Positions 1 through 9,065 of a stretch of DNA of 64,000 bases are shown in pieces; the first letter of the stretch is position 1; each line of letters begins with the position of its first letter. Below the pieces are notes generated by a model. The model was not told the origin of the DNA, ran no database searches, and saw only the letters and a program-made list of their open reading frames with translations. The DNA lies in assembly GCF_000715075.1 (NCBI RefSeq), contig NC_134093.1, positions 100,238,826 through 100,302,825 of the forward strand, written 5' to 3'. Source of the stretch: Nicotiana tabacum (taxonomy: Eukaryota; Streptophyta; Magnoliopsida; Solanales; Solanaceae). Made by a program: the position numbers and the translations under genes.

Positions 1-330
1 CCGATCATAGTACATCCATCAGTAGAGGCTTGTAGATATATCTTGTCAGTTAGTGCAGTATCTTGGGCTTGTAGGCCTTGTATGTATATTTTGTTAGTTT
101 GTCAGCTGTAGTAGTTATGACGGCCTTGTCGGCCCAGCGTTATATTGATGTTTGGTCAGCGTTAGTTTCCGTTCAGTTTTATATTTTGCTTTGAAAATTG
201 TCTTGCAATGTGGCCCCATGGCCAAAGTATGACATTATATATTCAGAGTCCCTTAGTTGCAAGTTGGTACGCAAGGTTAGGTGAGGCACCGGGTGCCGGT
301 CTCGCCCCCCAGGTTGGGGGCGTAACAATA
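1..330. repeat. Unclassified repeat, possible 3' end of an LTR inserted in gag
   Basis: This stretch has no coding similarity. It ends in a G/C-rich run (GGTGCCGGTCTCGCCCCCCA at 294-313) followed by GGGGGCGTAACAA. That resembles a decayed LTR terminus, and just after it recognisable gag sequence starts in mid-protein. The simplest reading is an LTR or element end inserted into the E1 gag, with the rest of gag lying left of the window. The left end is outside the window, so no target duplication can be checked and the strand is uncertain. Confidence 0.3.
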
Positions 331-1145
331 TTGGAGTCCCATGGGGTAGATTTTACTACTTTCCAGCTGGAGGGAAGGGCCCGTAGGTGGTGGCAATCAT
401 ATCTTCTCGGCTGACCAGCAGATTCTCCTCCCATGACTTGGGACCGGTTCACCCGTATTTTCCTGCATAGGTATATTCCGCCCTCTCATAGGGAAGAGTT
501 GCGGTTTCAGTTCGAGCAGCTCTAGAAGGGTTAGATGTCTGTGACCGACTATGAGGCGAGATTCTCTTAGTTGTCTTTCCATGCACTTATGATACTTCCT
601 ACCGATGTAGAGAGAGTGCAAAGGTTTATTATAGGTTTGCACTCTGGTATTCAGGCCACTATGGCTCGAGAGGATGAGATGCGAACTTTATTAGAGCTAG
701 TTGTAGAGATAGCTCGAAGGATCAAGGGTGTACGTCAGCGTAGCCGGGAGCAGGCTACGAGGGATAAGCGGTTTTGGTATTCTGGAGAGTTCAGAGGTGC
801 CCTGGCTGGGGGAAAAGGTAAGTTTGTAAGGGGTCAGTCTAGCAGGCCCACACATCCAGCACCGGCGCCTCCTCGGGGTGCTCTGGTGCGACCTTATTTC
901 AGTGCCATGCTAGATAGTTCCTACCGCCCACCAGCTATTCGGGTTCCTCCAGTGGGTATTCAAGCCTTCAGGGTCAGACTTCAGGCCAGCAGTCTACCGT
1001 ACTGAGAGGTTGTTTCGCATTCGGGGATCTCAGTCATGTGCGGAGGCTCTGCCCCAGACTTCGGGGCAAGGCAGTGCAGTAGGGTCAGTAACATATGATT
1101 TCCATCAACTAGTTATCCCACCAGCCGTCTGACCGCCCAGAGGCG
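331..1145 (+). pseudogene. E1 gag remnant
   Basis: Translation of 331-410 reads ESHGVDFTTFQLEGRARRWW, the hallmark start of plant gypsy gag (retrotrans_gag domain). It continues through the DRFTRIFLHRYIPP and EELRFQFEQL segments to the long open stretch 571-1005. Stops interrupt it at 523-525 and 532-534, where the E2 copy in this window still has CAG, and there are frame changes near 1000. The CCHC knuckle that should follow (about 1007-1060) reads GCFAFGDLSHVRRLC, so its second cysteine is lost. In the family, gag forms the cytoplasmic particle that packages element RNA; this copy is dead. Confidence 0.85.
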
Positions 1146-1149
1146 GAGG

Positions 1150-1592
1150 GCAGGTGGGTAGGGTCCGTCATAAAGGTGGAGGCCAGTCAGGTTGCGCTCC
1201 AGATGCAGTGGCCTCAGATGCTGTGATCACATGTATTATTTCTGTCTGCTATAGGGATGCTTCAATACTATTTGACCCATGGTCTACATATTCATATGTT
1301 TCATCTTTGTTTGCTCATTTCCCGGGAGTTCCTCGTGAGTCCTTTGGTACTCTTGTTTATGTGTCCACACCAGTGGGCGATTCTGTTGTCGTGGATCGGA
1401 TCTATCGGTCCTGCATTGTTACTTTCTGTGATTATGAGACCCCAGCGGATCTTTCTGTTGCTCAATATGATCAACTTTGAGGTCATCCTGGGCATGGATT
1501 GGTTGTCTCCATATCACGCCATCCTTGTTTTCCATGCCAAGACTGTTACCTTGGCGATACCAGAGTTGCCTAGATTAGAGTGGAAGGGTTGA
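1150..1592 (+). pseudogene. E1 aspartic protease remnant
   Basis: The region 1154-1592 matches the retropepsin of plant gypsy elements. The active-site loop, normally DPGST, reads LFDPWSTYSYVSS (about 1275-1315), so the glycine after the catalytic D-P is replaced by tryptophan. The downstream landmark FEVILGMDWLSPYHA (about 1476-1520) is intact but lies in a different frame, so at least one frameshift falls near 1440-1470. The protease would cut the polyprotein; this copy cannot. Confidence 0.8.
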
Positions 1593-1640
1593 TCTGTCAG
1601 TACATCTAGTAGGGTTATCTCTTTTCTGAAGGCTCGACAC

Positions 1641-3035
1641 ATGGTTGAGAAGGGTTGTTTGGCTTATCTAGCTTATGTTTGGGATACTACTATAGAGACT
1701 CCGACGATTGATTTAGTGCCCGTAGACTTGGAGTTCTCCGATATGTTCCCTTCTAATCTCCCATTCATGCCACTAGATCATGATATTAATTTCTGTATTG
1801 ATTTAGCTCCAGGTACCCAGCCTATCTCTCTCCTACCATACCGCATGGCTCCGAAAGAGTTGAAAGAGTTGAAGTAACATCTTGGGGAGTTGCTAGCAAA
1901 GAGGTTCGTTAGACCGAGTGTATCACCTTGGGGTGCACCGATGTTATTTGTGAAGAAGAAGGATGGGACTATGCAGAGGTGCATTGATTACCGCCAGTTG
2001 AATAAAGTCACCATCAAGAACAAGTACCTGTTGCTGCGTATTGATGATTTGTTCGACCTATTGTAGGGTGCCAGGGTGTTATCTAAGATCGACTTGAGAT
2101 CGGGGTACCATCAGTTGACGATTCGGGATTCGTATGTTCTGAAGACGACTTTCCAGACTAGATATGTCCATTATGAGTTTCTAGTGATGTCCTTTGGCTT
2201 GACTAACACCCCGACGGAGTTCATGGATTTGATGAACCGATTGTTCAGTCTATAGAGTGATTCATATGTCATTGTCTTCATTGATGATATTTTGATCTAC
2301 TTACGTAGCATGGAGGAGCATAAGCAGTATCTGAGAGTGGTGCTTCAGACCTTATGGGAACAGAAACTATATGCTAAGTTCTCCAAGTGTGAGTTATGGT
2401 TGGATTCTGTGGCATTCTTGGGGCATGTTGTATCAGGCGAGTGTATTAAGGTAGACCCCAAGAAGATCGTAGCAGTTCAGAGTTGGCCTCATCCTATCAT
2501 AGCGACTGAGATCGGGAGCTTCCCGGGTTATCAGTTTATTATCGTCGGTTTGTGTAGGGCTTTTCATCTATTGTGGCATCCTTGACTAGATTGACCCAGA
2601 AGGGCGCTCCGTTCTGATGGTCCGACGATTGCGAGGCGAGCTTCCAGAAGCTCAAGACCTCATTGACTTCATCACCGGTATGTACACTATGTACTGCAAT
2701 GCTTCGTGCGTTGGTTTGGGTTGTGTATTGATGCAGGAGGGGCGAGTTATTGCATATGATTTACTCAGCTGAAGCCCCATGAGAAGAATTACCCTGTACA
2801 CGATTTTGAGTTGGTCGCGATTGTTCATTCTCTTAAGATCTGGAGGCATTATCTTTATGGGGTGTCCTATGAGGTTTACACCGATCATTGCAGCTTGCAA
2901 CATTTGTTCAAGCAGGGGGATCTCAATTTAAGGCAGCGCAGGTGGCTTGAGTTACCAAAAGATTATGATATTACCATCCTTTAACATTCGAGCAAGGCGA
3001 ATGTAGTTGCAAATGCCTTAAGAAGAAAGGCATAG
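1641..3035 (+). pseudogene. E1 reverse transcriptase and RNase H remnant
   Basis: The sequence begins with the protease-RT linker and PGTQPISLLPYRMAPKELKELK. The fingers follow ([26 protein letters not shown]), then the palm ([25 protein letters not shown]) and the catalytic FIDDILIY box at about 2278-2301. The connection domain [19 protein letters not shown] is at about 2410-2465. In RNase H the first catalytic Asp is changed: YCNAS at about 2692-2706, where E2 has YCDAS. The segments [20 protein letters not shown] and YTDHCSLQH follow. Stops occur at 1875, 2064 and about 2253, and there are frameshifts near 2580 and 2750. The fold is recognisable throughout but the gene is dead. Confidence 0.9.
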
Positions 3036-3038
3036 AGT

Positions 3039-4600
3039 ATGGGTAGTTTGGCATTCATTTCAGCGGAGGAGAGGCCACTAGCTTTAGACATTCATTCCTT
3101 GGCTAACAGAATTGTGAGGTTGGATATTTCAGAGCCCAGCAGAGTTATTGCATGCGTTGTCGCCCAGTCTTCACTATTCGAGCAAATCAAGGCTCGTCAG
3201 TTTGATGATCTGCACTTGTTGGTTCTCAGAGAGACAGTGCTGCAGGGTGGTGCCAAGGAGGTTACTATCGGTGAGGATGGTGTTCTGCGACTCCAGGGTC
3301 ACCTATGTGTTCCAAATGCTGATGGCTTGAGGGAGAAGATCCTATAGGAGGAACACAGTTCTCGGTATTCTATTCATTTAGGTGCTACGAAGATGTATCG
3401 CAACCTGAGGCTGTATTATTGGTGGCGGCGGATGAAGAAGGACATAGTTGAGTATGTAGCGAGGTGCCTAAATTACCAGCAAGTTAAGAATGAGCATTAG
3501 AGGCTAGGTGGCCTACTCCAGCAGATGCCTATACCTGAGTGGAAATGGGAGCACATTGCTATGGACTTCGTAATTGGGTTGCCGTGTACCTTGCGGAAGT
3601 TTGATCCAATTTGGGTCATTGTCGACAGGTTGACCAAGTCGGCACACTTCATTCTGGTTGTTACCACGTATTCTTTAGAGAGGTTAGCTCAGATTTACAT
3701 TCAGGAGATTGTTCGGTTGCATGGTGTGCCTAGTTCCATCATATCAGATAGAGGCCCTCAGTTTACTTCACATTTCTAGAGGGCAGTACAGGGTGAGTTG
3801 GGGACCCCAGTAGAACTCAGCATAGCCTTTCATCCGCAGACTGACGGGTAGTTAGAGTAGACAATCCAGATCTTAGAGGATATGCACAAAGCAAGCGTGA
3901 TTGACTTCGGAGGGTAGTGGGATAAATTCTTGCCTTTAGCCGAGTTTGCTTACAATAACAGCTATTAGTCCAGCATCGAGATGGATGCATTTGAGGCTTT
4001 ATATGGTTGGCGATGTCGTTCACCCATCGGATGGTTTGAGCCCGGCGAGGCTAAGTTATATGGTACTGATTTAGTGAAGGATGTCTTGGAAAAGGTAAAG
4101 TTGATTCAGGAGCGACTTTGCACAGCACAGTCCAGACATAAGAGTTACGCGGATTAGAAGGCGCGTGGTTTATCATTTATGGTGGGCGAGAAGGTTATCT
4201 TGAAGGTCTCGCCGATGAAGGGAATCATGAGGTTCGGGAAGAAGGGCAAGTTGAGCCACAGGTTTATAGGCCCATTTGAGGTTTTGAGACGAGTTGGGGA
4301 GGTTGCTTATGAGCTTGCTTTGCCTCCTAGTCTATCGGGAGTTCATCAGATTTTCCACGTGTCTATTCTCTGGAGGTATCATGCCGACAGGTCAAATGTG
4401 TTAGACTTAAGCACGGTTCAGTTAGATAGGAGGAGCTAGTTGCCATTATTGACAAGAAGGTTCGCCAGTTGAGGTCCAAGAAGATTTATGTGGTAAAAGT
4501 TCAGTGGAGGGGCCAACCAGTCGAGGAGGCAACTTAGGAGGCCGAGGAGGACATGCGTAGCAGATATCCACACTTATTTAGCACTCCAAGTATGATTCTA
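3039..4600 (+). pseudogene. E1 integrase with chromodomain-like tail, remnant
   Basis: The N-terminal zinc-binding region is at about 3355-3490 (HSSRYSIHLGATKMYR, then RCLNYQQVK); the last Cys of CxxC is Tyr here. The catalytic core starts at WKWEHIAMDFVIGLP (about 3539) with the first Asp. The second Asp is in SDRGPQFTSHF (about 3745-3777) and the Glu is near 3855, so the D-D-E positions are kept. About nine in-frame stops break the core. The segment 4179-4439 holds the GPFEVLRRVGEVAYELALPP part of the C-terminal domain. The end, VKVQWRGQPVEEAT (about 4495-4535), then a stop, then EAEEDMRSRYPHLF, is chromodomain-like. Chromovirus integrases use this tail to target heterochromatin. Confidence 0.88.
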
Positions 4601-4630
4601 GACCCGTTCGAGGACGAACATTTGTTTAAG

Positions 4631-4640
4631 AAGTGGAGAA
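4631..4640 (+). promoter_or_regulatory. E1 polypurine tract
   Basis: AAGTGGAGAA sits directly before the TGTAACGACC start of the 3' LTR. In this family the tract primes plus-strand DNA synthesis. Confidence 0.75.
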
Positions 4641-7147
4641 TGTAACGACCCAATTAGTCATTTTGCTTTCTAGATCCCTGTTACCCTAAATAAGACTCCC
4701 TGTATGTGCTTTTACTGTTTTATGACTTGCAGGGATGGTTAGTTTGGGATTTGGAAGGGTTCGGGTTGAAAGCGGAACACTTGGTTCCTTAAGGTTGGCT
4801 AAAGAGGGCTAAGTTAGACTTGAGTCAACATTTTGAGTGAACGACCTCGGAACCGAGATTTGACGGTTCCAATAGGTTTGTATGATGATTTTTAACATAG
4901 GCATATGTTCGGATCGGGTTTTAGATGACCCGGGAGCATTTCGACGCTTAATATTGGAAGTTGGCACATTGAAGGTTTTAAAGTCCTTTAAATTTGGGTT
5001 GAAGTAGGATTTGGTGTTATCGGGGTCCAATTGGGATTTCGAGCCTGGTAATAGTTTTGTATGGTGATTTAAGACTTGCACGCAAAATTTGGAGTCATTC
5101 CGAGTAGTTTAAGTATGAATCGGCGCATTCGGAGTGAGTTGGAAGAATTTGAAATTCATACGTTGAATCTATTTGGTTTTGGGTTGTGATATTTAGTGTT
5201 GATGTTGTTTTCCGTGTTTCGAGAGTGCGAGCGAGTCCGTTTTATGTTTATGAACTTGTTAGTATGTTTGGTCGAGGCCTCGGGGCATGTACAGAACTCA
5301 GAGGGTCGACAGGGCTTGTTAACTCTTTGGAGAGGACCTGCTGGTGCCTGTCATCTGGTGCGTTCGCACCTGCGGTGGAATGACCGCAAATGCGGCACCG
5401 CAGAAGCGGAAAGAGGAGGGGTCAGCGAGCTCTGCAGAAACAAAGCATTTTATGCAAAAGCGAACTTGCTTCTGCGGTGGAGGGGTCTGCAGATGCGGAG
5501 GAAGGCAGCCTGGCCATGGTCGCAGATGTGCGAGTCGAGCCGCAGAAGCGGGACTTGGCCGCAGATGCGATGAGCCAGTGGGCAAGTGTGTTCCACAAAA
5601 GCAGAAGGTTGACCGCAGAAGTGGTCCTGCTAATGCGAAAATACCGCTGGACAGAAGGGTTCATTTAAGTCGGGAGTTAAACCATTTTTGACTCATTTCT
5701 TTCATTCATTGGACGAGTTTTGGAGCCTTTGGAGAGGTTTTTTCACCTAGCACTTTGAAGTAAGTGATTTCTATTCAATATGAGTTTAGAAAATAGATTA
5801 TGAGTAGATTTTAACATGTAAAATTGTGAAAATTATGGGTTTAGATGAATAACCCTAGGTTTTGATAAAAATGGGATTTACCCACGAAAATGGTTATGGG
5901 ATTGAGTCAAAATTATATATTTGAGTTCGTGAAGTTATGTGTAATAACTTTCTTTGAAAATTTCCGGAATCCGGGCACGTGGGCCCGATGGTGAAATTTA
6001 AGAATCTTTTAATTTTGGTTGGGTAATTACTCTAATAGTTAGATTATGAACTTTGGAACATATATTGATTTATTTATATAACGTTTGACTAGTTTCGAAT
6101 TTTCGGCACCGAGTTGAGGCTTTAAAGCGAATTTGAGACCGGAAAGCGAGCTTTGAGACAAGGTAAGTCTCTTGCCTAACCTTATAAGAGGGAATTTACC
6201 CCATAGGTGATTTAAATTTCTAGTTGCTTCTAATTGTGGGGGCTACGTATGCACGAGGTGACGAGAGTCCGTGCGTAGCTACTATTTATGCTTATGTCCG
6301 AGTAGTTTAGGACCCAAATTATAAATTACTTGTAATGTTTGCACCCTACTTGTTAATTAAAGTGTCTAAATTATATTAGAACTTGTTAGAGGAATTGTAA
6401 AGGATCGAGTCTCACTTGCTTGAATTTTGAGTGAATTATTGATATCATTTCATGGCTTGAGAGGTTAACATAATATCAAACAGAAAGTTATTGAGATTTA
6501 GCATATGTAAAGGAATTATTTACTTCTTGGTTGTTATTGAATTGCTGTAGTTATATACATAGCCCATGCTTATTTATAGCTTTTGTATTTTTATTGTTAG
6601 CCCATAGTAAGTGTCGATGTCGACCCCTCGTCACTACTTCTTCGAGGTTAGACTTGATACTCACTGGGTACATGTTATTTATGTACTCACGCTACACTTC
6701 TGCACTGACCATGCAGGATCTGAGGCAGGTGCATCTGGCGATCACACCGGCGCGCATACCCGTTACCCGAAGGTCTAGTGGTGAGCTGCTTCCTGAGCCG
6801 TCCCACAACACCTAGAGTCTCTTCTTTGCATTTATTTCTGTCTATTTTCATATCAGACAGTAGCTAGAGTTTTGTATAATCTATTAGTGCTCATACACTT
6901 GTGACACTAGGTCTTGACACACACTAGCAGACTTTGTAGCTTTGGATTATTACTATGGTTATGATTGCACTCCGCTGCTTTTGTTTTATATATTTAAATT
7001 TTCTACTTCTTAATCTTTTAATTAAGGAAAAAATTTAATTACATGGAAATTTATTAAAAAGAGAAATCACGTGGTTAGTTCACTGTTGGCTTGCCTAGCG
7101 GCGGCGCTGGGCGCCATCACGTCCTGTAAGAGAATTGGGTCGTGACA
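4641..7147 (+). repeat. E1 3' LTR
   Basis: It starts TGTAACGACCCAATTAGTCA and ends TTGGGTCGTGACA. Inside are the CGCACCTGCG/CGCAGAAGCG cluster (about 5350-5650), a GAGGTGACGAGAGTCCGTGC segment near 6256, and the conserved GTGTCGATGTCGACCCCTCG box at 6611. The terminal dinucleotides are TG...CA. It is homologous to the LTRs of E2, E6 and E7. It holds no open frame of its own; the Cys/Arg-rich short frames in it come from the CGCA-type cluster. Confidence 0.88.
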
Positions 7148-7174
7148 TTGCCGCTAGGCAAGCCAACAGTGAAC
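7078..7174. repeat. 25-bp perfect inverted repeat at the E1/E2 junction
   Basis: Positions 7078-7102 and 7150-7174 are exact reverse complements with a 47-bp spacer. The left arm is the end of the E1 LTR and the right arm is the same LTR segment of E2 in the opposite orientation. The pair is therefore a by-product of two related LTRs meeting head to head. Confidence 0.9.
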
Positions 7175-9065
7175 AAGCCATGTATTTATTCTTTTAATAA
7201 TTACAAAATAGTTTATATTTATTTATTAAGTAAATGAGAAGTGGAAAATTTGATAAAGTAAAGCTTAAACAAATAAAAGAACAAGTATGATGAAATAAAT
7301 ACTCAAAAGCCATCAAGTGCTGCTAGCATGTTTCCAAGACCCGGTGTCACAAGTGTATTAGCAACTAGTAGAATATACAAAACACCTAAGCTACTGTCTG
7401 AAATGAGATAGACAGAAAGTAAATACAAAAGAGAGTGGCGGCGGGTGCTGCAGAACGGACTCAGAGAGCAGCTCACCACTATTCCTTTCGGATAACGGGG
7501 GTGTGTGCTTGAATGAGCACCAAATGCACCTGCCTCAGATCTTGCATGATTAGTGCAGAAGTATAGTGTGAGTACATAAACAATATGTACCCAGTAAGTA
7601 TCCAGTCTAACCTCGAAGAAGTAGTGACGAGGGGTCGATATCGACACCTTCTATGGGCCAACAATTAAAATTACAGAAATTCTAAATAGGCATGGAATAT
7701 GTGAATAAATATAACAATATAATAGCAAGCAGTGAATAAATAATTCTTTAACTGATAGTAATTTCCAAAAAAAATCTCCAACTAACACATACTAACTCCA
7801 AATCAATTTTGGGCCAATAAATAAATTATAACCTGTGAAGTCATGAAACTAATATCAAGTGTAAACATTCACGATTTATGTCGAGGTCGTACGGCCTGAT
7901 CCAGAATAATGTGTACACTGCCGAGGGTCGAGCGGCACAAACCATAGATGAATCTATTATAGTGCTGAGGCGTTCGGCCACTCCACAAGAAAAGAGAATA
8001 CTCTATGAACATCCTATTTAAAAGTTATAACAAGACTAATACACAAGGAAGCATAATTTCTATTAACGGTCAAATAACAAGCCAAAACTTAAAGTAAGTG
8101 AAATTCGGCCTTTACGAATCCTTTATCAAGTTTCAATATAATTTAGGCACTTACATTAATAAGAAGAGTGCAAACAATACAAGTACTTCATGATTTGGAT
8201 CCTAAAACTACCTGGGCTTAAGCAAGATTAGTAGCTACATACGGACTCTCGTCACCTGGTGCATACGTAGCCCCTACAATTAGAAGCAAATAGTAATTTA
8301 AAACACCTATGGGGTAAATTCCCTCTTACAAAGTTAGGCAAGAGACTTACCTCGTCTCAAAGCTCACTTTTCGGCCCACAAATTCACTCTAAGGTCTCAA
8401 CTTTGTGTCGAACAATCCGAAGCTTGTCAAATATTATACAAATCAATCAATATACACTCACAAGTTCATTATTTAGCCATTAGAGTGATTACCCAACTCA
8501 AATTGGAAGATTTCTAAAATTCACCCCCGAGCCAACATGCTCGGATTCCAGAAATTCTCAAAGAGAAATGTTACCCATAACCTCACGAACTCAAATATAT
8601 AATTTCTACCCAATTTCATAATCATTTTCGTGGTTAAATCTCATTTTTATCAAAACCTATATTTTTCAACTAAACCCACAATTTCTACAATTTATGTGTT
8701 GCGAATCTACCCAAAATACATGTATTAAACTCATCTTGTATAGAAATTACTTACCTCAAAGTGCTAGGTGAAAACCCCTCTTCAAAGAGCTCTAAAATTG
8801 TCCAAGAAGTGAAAGAAATGAACCAAAATAGCCTAAGTCCCGACATTAAATGAACCTCACTGCCCCAACGATTTTTGCTTCTACGGATCCTGGGGCGCAC
8901 CTGCGACGCCGCACCTGCGGAAAATCCATCGCAGGTGCGGTCCTCGCCCATCTTTGCCAAGTCTGCTTCGGTGGAGAAGCATGCGCGCCTGCGCTTTCGC
9001 TTCTACGGAGCTGGTCTGCATCTTTCGCACATGCTCCTGTGGAAGGTTTTCTGCTCCTGCGATCC
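7148..9065 (-). repeat. E2 LTR, downstream part
   Basis: This is the reverse complement of a gypsy LTR 3' portion. It shares with the E1 and E7 LTRs the TCGACCCCTCGTCACTACTT box (minus strand, about 7637-7618), the short CCGAGG modules (about 7868-7990), the splice-like GAGGTAAGT segment near 8350, and the CGCACCTGCG cluster from 8890 to 9065. It stops exactly at the E3 target duplication. Confidence 0.85.
9061..9065. repeat. E3 target-site duplication, left copy
   Basis: GATCC immediately precedes the E3 5' LTR and is repeated at 19459-19463 after the 3' LTR. Joining the flanks restores an E2 LTR segment that matches the opposite strand of the E7 LTR near 58330-58380, which confirms the insertion. 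Confidence 0.9.

Larger units (their letters stand above)
331..7147 (+). mobile_element. E1: decayed Ty3/gypsy chromovirus-like retrotransposon
   Basis: The order is gag, protease, reverse transcriptase, RNase H, integrase, chromodomain-like tail, polypurine tract, 3' LTR, which is the Ty3/gypsy order. The chromodomain-like C-terminus of integrase and the 2.5-kb LTR fit a Tekay-like chromovirus; that lineage call is an inference. The 5' LTR, PBS and start of gag are missing or lie left of the window. Every domain contains stops or frameshifts, so the copy cannot encode its proteins. The five bases after its 3' LTR (TTGCC, 7148-7152) would be its target duplication if E1 was inserted into the E2 LTR. 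Confidence 0.9.

Noticed and set aside
5344..5691. Cys/Arg-rich frames in the E1 LTR, with similar ones at 17131-17541, 52825-53232 and 58329-58547
   Set aside because: CG-rich CGCA clusters lack stops in several frames at once. The same kind of frame appears in all LTRs on both strands, so they are composition artefacts.
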